Below, in pieces: positions 1 to 8,189 of a stretch of 20,722 bases of DNA. This DNA is from Candidatus Wallbacteria bacterium (lineage in GTDB: Bacteria; Muiribacteriota; JAQTZZ01). The position numbers were made by a program, and so were the translations under genes. Below the pieces are notes generated by a model that made no database searches, had not been told where the DNA came from, and saw only the letters and a list, made by a program, of their open reading frames with translations. The stretch covers positions 1 through 20,722 of the forward strand of contig JAQTRI010000014.1 in the NCBI GenBank assembly GCA_028711905.1. Direction: 5' to 3'. Numbering within the stretch: position 1 is the stretch's first letter; every line of letters begins with the position of its first letter.

Positions 1-19
1 GACTGGAGGGTCATAAATC

Positions 20-931
20 ATGATCGATTTTATCGGTAAAAGCAAAATTGCAGTGACAATTTCCATAGTATCTGTGGTGCTGTCCCTGTTCCTGATTGTT
101 ACCCGGGGATTGAACTGGGGTGTGGATTTCAAGGGTGGCACGATCATGCATCTCAAGCTTGAACGCGATGCGGACGAGGGTAAAATCCGTGCCATTCTCA
201 GCGACAAGCTCAATCTTTCATCCACTGTGCAGGGTGTCAAGGGAAGTCCTGAGCAGGTGATGATCCGGACTGAGATTTTATTCGACAATGAAGCAGACGG
301 ACTGACCAAGGACATGGTGAAGAAAAAGCTCGTGGAAGGCCTGGGATTTAATATTGTCGATGTTCTTCAGGCAACAGATATCGGTCCGATCGTTGGTTCC
401 CAGTTGCGCGACAAGGCATTAAAATCCTTGATTTTGGCGGTTTTCGGAATGCTTCTGTACATCACCTGGCGGTTCGAGTTCAAATACGGTTTAGGGGCTG
501 TTATCGCGCTCCTGCACGACTGCGTGATCACCATCGGAATCTTCGTGCTGCTGCAGAAGGAAATCGACATCACTGTGATGGCTGCGCTTCTTACGATCAT
601 CGGATATTCGATCAATGACACAATTGTCATTTGCGACAGGGTGCGTGAGAATGCCAGGTTGATCAAAGGCCGCAGCTTTGCCGAAGTTTTCAATATCAGT
701 ATCAATCAGTCTCTGAGCCGCACCATCAACACATCTATTACTACACTGATTCCGGTTTCGATCCTGTTTTTCGTCACCAGCGGATCGATTTCCAATTTCG
801 CTTTGGCCATGATCTTAGGTGTGGTGATCGGGACATATTCTTCGATGTATATCGTCGCTCCGGTCACTGTTCACTGGTCAGCGATGGAATCCGGTCACGC
901 CAAGGGCGCGGTAGGCCGGAAGCATGCTTGA
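20..931 (+). CDS. secF: Protein translocase subunit SecF
   Basis: SecF pairs with SecD in the inner membrane and uses the proton gradient to help pull proteins through SecYEG. The 303-residue product has a first membrane segment at about residues 10-29, then the signature GVDFKGG at 34-40, a periplasmic domain, and five further hydrophobic segments from about 133 to 287. The conserved GYSINDT at 195-201, followed by a DRVREN sequence, is the SecF hallmark. Length is typical of the family. A GGAGG ribosome site sits about ten bases before the ATG. SecD would be expected just upstream, outside the window. The stop overlaps the start of the cytidine deaminase gene by 8 bases, so the two are probably coupled. 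Confidence 0.97.
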   Translation: MIDFIGKSKIAVTISIVSVVLSLFLIVTRGLNWGVDFKGGTIMHLKLERDADEGKIRAILSDKLNLSSTVQGVKGSPEQVMIRTEILFDNEADGLTKDMVKKKLVEGLGFNIVDVLQATDIGPIVGSQLRDKALKSLILAVFGMLLYITWRFEFKYGLGAVIALLHDCVITIGIFVLLQKEIDITVMAALLTIIGYSINDTIVICDRVRENARLIKGRSFAEVFNISINQSLSRTINTSITTLIPVSILFFVTSGSISNFALAMILGVVIGTYSSMYIVAPVTVHWSAMESGHAKGAVGRKHA

Positions 932-1298
932 ACGACTGATTGAAGAAGCGCGCAAGGCTCAGGCGAGAGCTTACAATCCATACTCCCGCTTCAGTGTCGG
1001 CGCGGCTCTGGAAACGAAGAACGGGAAAATATACAGCGGCTGTAATGTGGAAAATGCTTCCTATTCACTGACGAATTGCGCTGAGCGGACCGCTATCTTC
1101 AAGGCGGTTTCCGAGGGAGAACGCGAGTTCCTCCGCATGGTCATCACAAGCTCTTCCTCAGGATTTACCCCTCCATGCGGAGCCTGCAGGCAGGTGATGA
1201 GCGAATTTGGTGATTTTTCCGTGATTCTGGTTGATGGACAGGGGCAAATGAAGCAGTACCAGGTTTCTGATCTTCTGCCCTGTGGATTTACCCTCTGA
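924..1298 (+). CDS. cdd: Cytidine deaminase
   Basis: This enzyme hydrolyses cytidine or deoxycytidine to uridine or deoxyuridine in pyrimidine salvage. The 124-residue length fits the small tetrameric zinc class. The zinc and catalytic residues are visible: Cys52-Ala-Glu54 in NCAERTA, and Cys85 and Cys88 in PCGACRQ. The nucleoside-binding motif NVENASY is at 41-47. The ATG overlaps the secF stop by 8 bases, pointing to translational coupling. The link to secF is probably positional rather than functional. Identity is clear from the motifs. Preference between ribo- and deoxyribonucleoside cannot be read from the sequence. Confidence 0.96.
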   Translation: MLERLIEEARKAQARAYNPYSRFSVGAALETKNGKIYSGCNVENASYSLTNCAERTAIFKAVSEGEREFLRMVITSSSSGFTPPCGACRQVMSEFGDFSVILVDGQGQMKQYQVSDLLPCGFTL

Positions 1299-1300
1299 TT

Positions 1301-2401
1301 TTGAGAGCCAATATAGTTGTTTTACTGATTCTGTTCCGCGCGGTCTGGTTCATCCGGCCGGTTGCTGCTGCTGATGAGGCCGACTGCTACAGGTCGCTGC
1401 AGGACAAACTGAAGGAATATATCGACCTTCTCTCAGAAGATCCTTCCAGTATCCATGATGCTGTCAACAGCATGTACAGTTCCAGACTTATCAATGAGTA
1501 CCGCGATTTAAGCGCAGAATATCTTGCTGTCTACAAAATACGCCCACCTTACCGCGTAGACAGGAAACTGCTGTTGCCCTCGAAGATTGTCCAGGTCTTC
1601 TGGACAACTGATGATCCTGCAGGGGGGATTTTTCTTGTCAACATATCCGGTGTTGCTCTAGGGAAATTCGTTGGGGAGAGCATAGAAACCGAGTGGGAAA
1701 GAAAATTGCCCGGTATCTTCAATGTCTGCCTCGTGGATCTGGAAGATGATGGCAGGGACGAGATCATTGCTGTTGCCGAAGACTATTATTACATCATCAG
1801 GAGATCAAAACAGGACCGCATTCTGTTCTCGACCTTGTCAAATCAGCAGCAGCTCAAGGCGATTTATAAAATCAACGGCCAGTTTCTCGGCGTGTACTAC
1901 CGTAAACCAGACCGAACCAGTGTCGATGCCGGATGGTACCTTGGATCACTTAACTGGATTCATCCCGGATTCGGAATCAATCGCGATCTGATGAAACTTC
2001 CCGGAAACATTTATCAGCTTGACCGTAACGGACGGCTGGTGACCCTGGGTGAACTCGATTCAGGAGAACGGTTGTTGCAGGTCTACAGCTACAAAACTGG
2101 CGAAGGAGTAACAGGGGGGGAGACTGTAAGCGCAGGCGGCACCGGAGTGCCTGTAGCTGTTATGCTGAATCCTGTCGATGACCGCGAACTCTGCTTTGTT
2201 ACCACTGATAGTGCAACCCTGTTCAGGAATAATGGGAACGGATATCAAGCGCAATCGAAAATTGATGCCACCATGACCAAGCAAGCCTGGATGTTTCAGG
2301 AGCCGCTCAGTATCTCGAATGCGCTGTTTCTGTGCCTGGACTATGCAAATCAATTGATATTCTGGAAGGGTGACCCGGACACGAGGCCTCTGTTTCAGTA
2401 A
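1301..2401 (+). CDS. Exported protein of unknown function with FG-GAP-like motif
   Basis: I do not recognise a specific family. The product, 366 residues from a TTG start two bases after the cdd stop, begins with a likely signal peptide (basic MR, hydrophobic stretch about 4-18, AAA-type cleavage near residue 24). The mature part looks beta-rich. One stretch, VDLEDDGRDEIIAV at about residues 144-157, resembles the calcium-loop motif of FG-GAP/VCBS integrin-like propellers, and several other segments could be propeller blades. The ribosome site before the TTG is weak, so translation may depend on the gene upstream. It is probably a periplasmic or surface beta-propeller-like protein; its ligand is unknown. 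Confidence 0.75.
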   Translation: MRANIVVLLILFRAVWFIRPVAAADEADCYRSLQDKLKEYIDLLSEDPSSIHDAVNSMYSSRLINEYRDLSAEYLAVYKIRPPYRVDRKLLLPSKIVQVFWTTDDPAGGIFLVNISGVALGKFVGESIETEWERKLPGIFNVCLVDLEDDGRDEIIAVAEDYYYIIRRSKQDRILFSTLSNQQQLKAIYKINGQFLGVYYRKPDRTSVDAGWYLGSLNWIHPGFGINRDLMKLPGNIYQLDRNGRLVTLGELDSGERLLQVYSYKTGEGVTGGETVSAGGTGVPVAVMLNPVDDRELCFVTTDSATLFRNNGNGYQAQSKIDATMTKQAWMFQEPLSISNALFLCLDYANQLIFWKGDPDTRPLFQ

Positions 2402-2439
2402 GGATCCATGAGGTTGACCCCAACGGGTGTTGGCACGAC

Positions 2440-2497
2440 TTGCGAAATGCAGGATGTTGCGATAATATTGACTGGCGGATTGAATTTCCATAGTAAT
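2440..2497 (+). promoter_or_regulatory. Candidate sigma70-type promoter region for dnaN
   Basis: The 148-base gap before the chosen dnaN start holds two overlapping candidates read by eye. One is TTGCGA (2440-2445), 17 bases, TAATAT (2463-2468). The other is TTGACT (2468-2473) with TAGTAAT at 2491-2497 about 17-18 bases on. Either would allow dnaN and the following genes to be expressed independently of the secF-cdd part. Matches are partial (four to five of six), so this is a hint only. Confidence 0.35.
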
Positions 2498-2548
2498 AAG
2501 GCTTTTTTTCGCCGATGCCGTGCGGAAATTGATTCTCAAGGAGCGGAC

Positions 2549-3670
2549 ATGAAGATCATCATCCCAAAGAAAGAGTTCAGGCAGGCATTGAACAATGTCA
2601 TGAAAACAGTGGCTACCCGTTCGACATTGCCGATTTTGAACAACATTTATCTCAAGTGCCGGCAGAACGCCTTCAGTGTTTTCACCACTAATCTTGAATG
2701 CTACACGGAAATGACCGTTTCTGCGACCATTGAAGATGGCGGTGAGATCACGCTTCCGGCCAGACTGCTCTTAGATGTGATCAATGCAATTTCCGCAGCG
2801 GGCAGTGAACATGTAATTCTGGAAAGCCAGGACGGTAAGAACGCAAGAGTCCATGCAGGCACTTACAACTATCAGCTCAAGGGCATTGAAGCTTCCGAAT
2901 ACCAGGAATATCTTCCTCAATTCAATTTTTCATTCGGATTGTCGATTCAGGGATCAGTTTTGCGCAGCATGATTAACATGGCCCGCAGCGCAGTGTCCAC
3001 AGATGAGAGCAAACCCAGTCTTACAGGTGCGCGCGCTGAATTGTCAGGCGGTATTTTCCGGCTGGTGGCTACAGACAGCAGGAGACTGGTGATGACCAGC
3101 TGCAAAGTCGAGTGCGAACAGGGTCATGACTGCCACTTTCTGATTCCTGGCAAGGCTCTGAACGATGTTTTCGGCTTGATCGGGGATGGACAGACGATCA
3201 GCATCCAGTTGAACGATGCGGCCAATATTGTCAGCTTTCAGGTTGATGACCTCAAATTTTATTCCCGCCTTCTTGACGGAGAGTTTCCGGATTATCGCGC
3301 CGTTATTCCCGAGAATCCTCCGATCAATATCACTGCAGGCACAGGGGCCTTGAAGGATGCTTTAGAAGGGATTCTACCAATTGCCAGAGAAAACGGACAC
3401 ATTGTTAAGATTTTTCTGCAGCAGAATCAGTTGATTCTGGAAGCTGCATCTTCTGAAACCGGTCTGGCCCGCATTGAACTTCCCTGCCAGAAAACCGGGG
3501 CTGATCTTGAGATCAGTTTCAATGCCAGGTTTCTTTTAGACGCGCTCAATACAATCTGCGCTGAAAGGGTGTTGCTCGGGTTCGGAAAATCCCTTACACC
3601 ATGCCTGATTCGTCCAGAGGGTGACAGTCAGGATTTTCTCTGGGTGGTGATGCCGATCCGTCCGGCATAA
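2549..3670 (+). CDS. dnaN: DNA polymerase III subunit beta (sliding clamp)
   Basis: The ring-shaped beta clamp tethers DNA polymerase III and other replication and repair proteins to DNA. The 373-residue product has the three-domain clamp pattern. Recognisable stretches are RSTLPILNNI near the N terminus, VATDSRRLV in the middle domain, SRLLDGEFPDYRAVIP, FNARFLLDAL, and a C terminus ending in WVVMPIRPA, the usual (M/V)MP(M/I)R tail. The frame is open from 2408, but the ATG at 2549 is chosen because it gives the canonical MKIIIPKKEF start and follows an AAGGAG ribosome site. It is not next to dnaA here, unlike the common oriC arrangement. A CBM48 protein gene follows after 9 bases. Confidence 0.97.
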   Translation: MKIIIPKKEFRQALNNVMKTVATRSTLPILNNIYLKCRQNAFSVFTTNLECYTEMTVSATIEDGGEITLPARLLLDVINAISAAGSEHVILESQDGKNARVHAGTYNYQLKGIEASEYQEYLPQFNFSFGLSIQGSVLRSMINMARSAVSTDESKPSLTGARAELSGGIFRLVATDSRRLVMTSCKVECEQGHDCHFLIPGKALNDVFGLIGDGQTISIQLNDAANIVSFQVDDLKFYSRLLDGEFPDYRAVIPENPPINITAGTGALKDALEGILPIARENGHIVKIFLQQNQLILEAASSETGLARIELPCQKTGADLEISFNARFLLDALNTICAERVLLGFGKSLTPCLIRPEGDSQDFLWVVMPIRPA

Positions 3671-3679
3671 GGAGGATTC

Positions 3680-4039
3680 ATGTGGAGATTTTTGACATGG
3701 ACCGGCACATTCATTGCCGGGTTTTTTCTCGGATATAAACTGGCGTTTCGTGATGAAAAGGATACTGTCGAAACCGGCACGCGATGCGTTGTTTTCCAGT
3801 TCGAAGCGCCTGAAGCCGGCAATGTGAGTATTGCCGGGGATTTTAACAGCTGGGATCCTAAATCCGACGAACTGTTCCACCTCGGCGGTGGCAAGTGGGG
3901 GATTACCCTTTATCTGAAACCCGGCAGGTATCAATATAAGTTTGTAGTCGATGATCAGACATGGACAGCTGATCCTGCTTCAGCGGAAACTGAGGATGAC
4001 GGTTATGGTGGCCGGCGCTCGATCATATATGTGGGATGA
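3680..4039 (+). CDS. Membrane-anchored CBM48/AMPK-beta-type glycogen-binding domain protein
   Basis: The 119-residue protein has one N-terminal membrane helix (about residues 4-21) followed by a single carbohydrate-binding module of the CBM48/AMPK1 type. The diagnostic run is VSIAGDFNSWDP at about 49-60, then GGGKWGITLYLKPGRYQYKF and a DDQTWTADP motif. Such modules bind alpha-glucans or act as beta-sandwich interaction domains; no catalytic domain is present. Conserved Trp residues expected at the sugar face are visible in NSWD, GKW and QTW. An AGGAGG ribosome site precedes the ATG. Its stop overlaps the start of the HEAT protein as ATGA, so the two are probably produced together. The real ligand is unknown. 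Confidence 0.85.
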   Translation: MWRFLTWTGTFIAGFFLGYKLAFRDEKDTVETGTRCVVFQFEAPEAGNVSIAGDFNSWDPKSDELFHLGGGKWGITLYLKPGRYQYKFVVDDQTWTADPASAETEDDGYGGRRSIIYVG

Positions 4040-6039
4040 ATAAGCGGGCTCTTCGTCTTTTTCTGCATAATTCACCTGAGAACGCCGGAAAAATCCGTAA
4101 AATCTGGCCGACTTTTTCTAATTCTGACCTATCCGGTATGCTGGAACCAGGAGATTTTTCAGAAGCCCAGGAGGCCCTCGGTGTTTTTCTCAACGACCTG
4201 AGTGAAGACAAGCGGATCGAATGGCTCGGAACAGTCAATTCTCTAAACCGCGAACTGACGATTTTCTTTGCCGGAATATTTGTTCCATCCGAAGAGTTTT
4301 CCCCATACAATAAGGCTTTGCTCCAGATTCTGAGCACCTCCGGCGAGTTGCCGCGGGGAATTCCCCCGATGCTGACCGGTTTTATCAGGAAACAGTTCGA
4401 TATTCTCAAGCACAGGAACAACCAGGAAAATGAGAATTTTTACTTAATCCTGAAGACTGTTTTTCTATTGAAAGATCAGGCTTATTCTTTATACGAAGAG
4501 ATTCTCGGTAATGATTCTCCCCAGATTTTCCGCGTGGAAGCTTTTAACGGACTTGCCAAGCTGAAAAGAACCGGCATCAGTGTTCAGGATATTGAGAACA
4601 GGGCTCTAAAAGAACTGACCCCAAACATCAGTTTTCTGCTTTTCAAATCTCTGGGATCTTGTCTTGCCGGGAGCAAAGAACCGGCGGTAGTTCAGAGGCT
4701 GTTCAATTATCTGGATCTTAAGCCGCCTTATCTTTTGATTGTGCTGGATATTATTTCCGGATTCGATTATTCGACAGTTGAAAATATCATGCCTTTACTG
4801 ACTCAGCTTTTTTCCTGCAAAGAGATCGTTAATGACGAGAAGCGCGTAGTCTTGATTCTGGAGCGCATGCGCTCGACAAATCCCAGTTTCGACAAGAAAT
4901 TCATTGTTTTTCTCAAGGATATGATCCGTCATTCGAAACAGAAAATCGGTAAAATCCCGCAGCCTAAAGACGAACTCGATGATCTGTTGGGACAGATCAA
5001 GTCTGCGCTGGGGAAGTATCCCAGCAAAGACCTTTATACCGGACTTTTAGGCCTGCTTAAAACAAAAAATAATCAGGATTACATGAAAGCTGCGGAAGGT
5101 TTTCTGAAACTGCTGAACGCAATACCCGAAGAAATCAGAAATCCCTTCAAAGAGATATTGAAGTTTCAGGATGAGCGCAGAAAGATACTCATGCGGCAGA
5201 AGCTGGAGGAAATCAATTTTGAAGATTTGAGATATGATTTCGTTGATCTGCTGGCGCTTCTGCGCCTGATTGAGAGAATCGGGAATACCGAGTATTTCGA
5301 AGTGCTCAAGTCTTTTCTGGACCTGACAGGCAATGAGCATCTGATAGCCAAAGTGATTTACCTGTTCGGCAAGTTTAAAATCAACGAGTCGCTGGGCATT
5401 GTCATGCAGTATTCCACCAGTCCGATTTTTACGATCAGGGGTAACGCTGTTTACGCTATCGGCAGGCTGGCTCACGGTGAGTCGCTGCCTCTGCTTCTGA
5501 GCCTGGCCGGTGATGCAAGCGAATGGATCAGGTTGCAGGCTGTGCAAGCGCTTTATGCCTGTGCTGACCAGTCAGCGATTCCTGACATCCGAAACATGCT
5601 GAAGCATGAGTCTTTCCCCAGGATCAGGGTGGAAATTGTTAAATTATTGATGAAATTCGACCCTTCACTTGAGGAAATGCTTCTGATCGTGGATGGGGCC
5701 GTTGACAAAGAAGAGGTTCTTCCATTAGTCCTGCAACTGCAGCCCAGATTTTCAGACAGGAATGTGAAGGAGCGTATTCTTGACGCAGTCGTCAGCCGTT
5801 TTCCGCAATACGGCCCGTTTTTCGGGGGTCAGGGAATCTTTGACCTGAATGCTACCGGTGATCTGGAATGGGTTGAGAGCCTGCTGCGAGCGTTTCCCTC
5901 CAGCAGTGTCGTTTCAATGCTGGCCAGACACTATGTCGAATCCGATGACGATCGTTGCGAGTTGCTGCTTCTGGATTTGAAAAATGACAAGAAACTCAGG
6001 ACGATCATTGATGAAGAGCTGGAAAAACTGGCGCGTTAA
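4036..6039 (+). CDS. HEAT-repeat protein
   Basis: A 667-residue, helix-rich protein without signal peptide or membrane segment. Clear HEAT-type helical pairs lie at about residues 435-565, for example FTIRGNAVYAIGRLAHGES and SEWIRLQAVQALYACADQS, each with the conserved Arg and the Ala-Leu core pattern. The N-terminal 400 residues are also predominantly helical and may hold more diverged repeats. Such solenoids serve as protein-binding scaffolds; no enzyme motif is seen. The start overlaps the CBM48 gene by 4 bases and the end overlaps the LptF/G gene by about 29 bases, which ties this cytoplasmic scaffold to two envelope proteins. A specific function cannot be assigned. Confidence 0.8.
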   Translation: MNKRALRLFLHNSPENAGKIRKIWPTFSNSDLSGMLEPGDFSEAQEALGVFLNDLSEDKRIEWLGTVNSLNRELTIFFAGIFVPSEEFSPYNKALLQILSTSGELPRGIPPMLTGFIRKQFDILKHRNNQENENFYLILKTVFLLKDQAYSLYEEILGNDSPQIFRVEAFNGLAKLKRTGISVQDIENRALKELTPNISFLLFKSLGSCLAGSKEPAVVQRLFNYLDLKPPYLLIVLDIISGFDYSTVENIMPLLTQLFSCKEIVNDEKRVVLILERMRSTNPSFDKKFIVFLKDMIRHSKQKIGKIPQPKDELDDLLGQIKSALGKYPSKDLYTGLLGLLKTKNNQDYMKAAEGFLKLLNAIPEEIRNPFKEILKFQDERRKILMRQKLEEINFEDLRYDFVDLLALLRLIERIGNTEYFEVLKSFLDLTGNEHLIAKVIYLFGKFKINESLGIVMQYSTSPIFTIRGNAVYAIGRLAHGESLPLLLSLAGDASEWIRLQAVQALYACADQSAIPDIRNMLKHESFPRIRVEIVKLLMKFDPSLEEMLLIVDGAVDKEEVLPLVLQLQPRFSDRNVKERILDAVVSRFPQYGPFFGGQGIFDLNATGDLEWVESLLRAFPSSSVVSMLARHYVESDDDRCELLLLDLKNDKKLRTIIDEELEKLAR

Positions 6040-7102
6040 AATAGTTGACCGTTACCTGCTGGCTGAGATGCTGCCGCCCTTTTTTTTTGGAATTTTCCTG
6101 TTCCTGGCAATTTTTCTGATCGACATTTTCATGGAACTGACCAACATGATTATTAACAAGGGCGTTGATGGAATGGATGTTGCGAAGTTCTTTCTATACA
6201 GCCTTCCGGCCTTGCTGGTGCTGGTGTTTCCCATGGGTCTGCTCCTCGGGGTTGTCATCTCCCTCGGACGGCTTTCATCAGACTCTGAACTTGTAGCTCT
6301 CAAAGCCAGCGGAATCAGTTTTGTGCGTATTGTCGTTCCTGTGCTGTGTTTGTCCATTTCTTTGAGCCTGTTCTCCTTTTTCATCAATGAAAAGGTGGTC
6401 CCGTACACAAACCAGAAACGAGCTGCGCTGCAGCGGCAGATTTTATTAAAGAAACCTCTGCCTCAGATCGTTTCCGGCGAATTTAAAAGCAGCAATGAAG
6501 AGCGCGCCGTTTATGCGGAGAGGGTTGAAAAAGGTGAACTGCGCGGAGTGACGATGATCGAGTATTACAAGAACAGTTTCCCGGTCGTGTTGCAGGCTGA
6601 CAGGGGAAGATTCTCAGGCGAGAGATTTACCTTTGAGGACGGCTATCTCTATTTTTTTGAACGCGGATCGGATCTGACTAAGCAAATTCGATTCCAGCTT
6701 ATGCACAGACCCCTGAAAATGGAGCTTGGCGATTACAGGGAAGGGGCCAAGAGTACCAGAGAAATGCCATATAGCGAACTTAAGGGCAAAATCATTGAGT
6801 ACCGTGGCATGGGGCTGAATGTAGACAATCTTCGCTACGAGCTGCACATGAAGACATCACTGCCCTTTGCCTGCTTTGTCTTTGTCCTGCTCGGAGCCCC
6901 TCTGTCTTTTGTGCCGAGCAGAAACTCCAGGGCTATAGGTACTGGTTTATCGATTGTAATTATCTTTTTTTACTATATATTATTATCAGCGGGAAAGGCC
7001 ATGTATATGGCGAATCTTGTTTCTCCGCTGGTTGGGGCTTGGGTGCCCAATGTGATAGTCGGGATTGCGGGAGGAGCGCTGGTGTGGCGGGCAAGAAGGT
7101 AA
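6011..7102 (+). CDS. LptF/LptG family lipopolysaccharide export permease
   Basis: LptF and LptG form the membrane part of the ABC transporter that lifts lipopolysaccharide toward the outer membrane. This 363-residue product shows the family layout: DRYLL at the N terminus, three membrane helices (about 20-135 including the SDSELVALKASGIS coupling-helix region), a periplasmic beta-jellyroll domain, and three C-terminal helices from about 275 to 360. The conserved APLSFVPSRNSR motif in the last part supports the call. I chose the ATG at 6011, close to the conserved DRYLL; an in-frame ATG at 5984 is possible, and neither has a strong ribosome site. Translation probably couples to the overlapping HEAT gene. 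Whether it is LptF or LptG is unclear, and no partner is in the window. Confidence 0.9.
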   Translation: MKSWKNWRVKIVDRYLLAEMLPPFFFGIFLFLAIFLIDIFMELTNMIINKGVDGMDVAKFFLYSLPALLVLVFPMGLLLGVVISLGRLSSDSELVALKASGISFVRIVVPVLCLSISLSLFSFFINEKVVPYTNQKRAALQRQILLKKPLPQIVSGEFKSSNEERAVYAERVEKGELRGVTMIEYYKNSFPVVLQADRGRFSGERFTFEDGYLYFFERGSDLTKQIRFQLMHRPLKMELGDYREGAKSTREMPYSELKGKIIEYRGMGLNVDNLRYELHMKTSLPFACFVFVLLGAPLSFVPSRNSRAIGTGLSIVIIFFYYILLSAGKAMYMANLVSPLVGAWVPNVIVGIAGGALVWRARR

Positions 7103-7752
7103 TTCCGGGTGGATTTTTCGTTTCTTTTGAAGGACCGGAAGGAAGCGGAAAAAGCACACAGATCAGTCGCCTGAAGATGTATTTCGAGCAGGCAGGGTAT
7201 TGTGTGGTTGTGACCAGGGAACCTGGCGGAACGAGGATTTCCGAAAAAATCCGCGATCTTCTTCTGGACCCTTCCTGTAGCGAAATGCTGCCTGGGACCG
7301 AACTGCTTCTGTATGCGGCTTCCAGGGCACAGCATCTTGGTCAGGTGATTCAGCCTGCTCTTAAAAGTGGTTCTTTAGTGATATGCGACAGGTTTCATGA
7401 TTCGACCACAGCCTATCAGGGCTTTGGAAGAGGGATAGACACGGAACTCATCCGGAATGTGCACTGTATTACATTGAACGGGATTCTGCCTGCCCTGACT
7501 TTCATTCTTTGCGTGGAAGTGGCCACAGGATTGAACAGAGCCCGAACCAAAAGCGAAAGCGGACACGGGCACAATGGTGGAGACAGGCTGGAACAGGAAA
7601 ATCTGTCTTTTCACAACCGGGTGATGGCAGGATATAAATGGATTGCTCAGCAGGAACCTGAGCGGGTGGTGCTGGTCCGTGAGGGAAGCATTGAAGAAAC
7701 CGGCAACAGGCTGATTACTGAGATAGAGCGCCGGATCAGGGGGAAATCATGA
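7084..7752 (+). CDS. tmk: Thymidylate kinase
   Basis: Phosphorylates dTMP to dTDP for DNA precursor synthesis. The 222-residue product has the P-loop FEGPEGSGKST ending near residue 25, the REPGGT dTMP-binding motif, ICDRFHDST (usual DRY here DRF), TAYQGFGRG, and a charged lid region RARTKSESGHGHNGGDRLE. The frame is open upstream, but the GTG at 7084 is chosen because a strong GGGAGGAG ribosome site at 7069-7076 lies at ideal distance and the protein then begins just before the P-loop. The start lies inside the end of the LptF/G gene (19-base overlap). The stop overlaps the following yaaR gene by 4 bases. Confidence 0.95.
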   Translation: MAGKKVIPGGFFVSFEGPEGSGKSTQISRLKMYFEQAGYCVVVTREPGGTRISEKIRDLLLDPSCSEMLPGTELLLYAASRAQHLGQVIQPALKSGSLVICDRFHDSTTAYQGFGRGIDTELIRNVHCITLNGILPALTFILCVEVATGLNRARTKSESGHGHNGGDRLEQENLSFHNRVMAGYKWIAQQEPERVVLVREGSIEETGNRLITEIERRIRGKS

Positions 7753-8189
7753 GAATCACCTCAGACAAGGATATTCAGGAGATCAAAGACAAAGGGCGCA
7801 AGTCCAGCTTGAAAAAAAGCGATTCTTCTTTTGCCGATATACTGGAATCCGAATCTGACAGGCAGTCTGTCGAAAAGCTGAGAAGGCTGCTTGATGATGT
7901 TGAAAAAAGCGGTAAGGATCTGGCGTATTTCCGAACCAGCGATTCTCTCAGGAGATATAAGGAACAGGTCAAGTATTTTGTCGGAGAACTGCTCAAGCAC
8001 TACAAAAGCAAAGTGACTAAGGGAGCAGTCGAAAAAGACGGCCGGGAAAAGATCTATCACCTTGTGGAACAGATCAACGGCAGGCTGGAGAGTTTCACTG
8101 AAGAAGCGCTTTCCAGCATGAAAAGCAGCGCAGATATTATGGCGGCCTTAGAAGAAATTCGCGGGTTGATGGTGGACACTTTTGCATAG
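7749..8189 (+). CDS. yaaR: YaaR family (DUF327) protein
   Basis: A 146-residue, strongly helical, charged protein of the YaaR/DUF327 family, whose biochemical role is not established. The central stretch with LAYFRTSDSLRRYKEQVKYF and the C-terminal helix are the recognisable parts. The N-terminal 30 residues are low in complexity and rich in Lys, Ser and Asp. In Bacillus the gene also follows tmk (tmk-yaaQ-yaaR-holB), so the tmk neighbour supports the assignment; here yaaQ is absent and rapZ takes the place of holB. It overlaps tmk by 4 bases (ATGA) and rapZ by 8 bases. A cytoplasmic location is expected because there is no signal peptide. Confidence 0.88.
   Translation: MRITSDKDIQEIKDKGRKSSLKKSDSSFADILESESDRQSVEKLRRLLDDVEKSGKDLAYFRTSDSLRRYKEQVKYFVGELLKHYKSKVTKGAVEKDGREKIYHLVEQINGRLESFTEEALSSMKSSADIMAALEEIRGLMVDTFA

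Noticed and set aside
2408..2548. An upstream ATG for dnaN at 2408
   Set aside because: It would add 47 residues with no similarity to clamp proteins, whereas ATG 2549 has a good ribosome site and the canonical N terminus.
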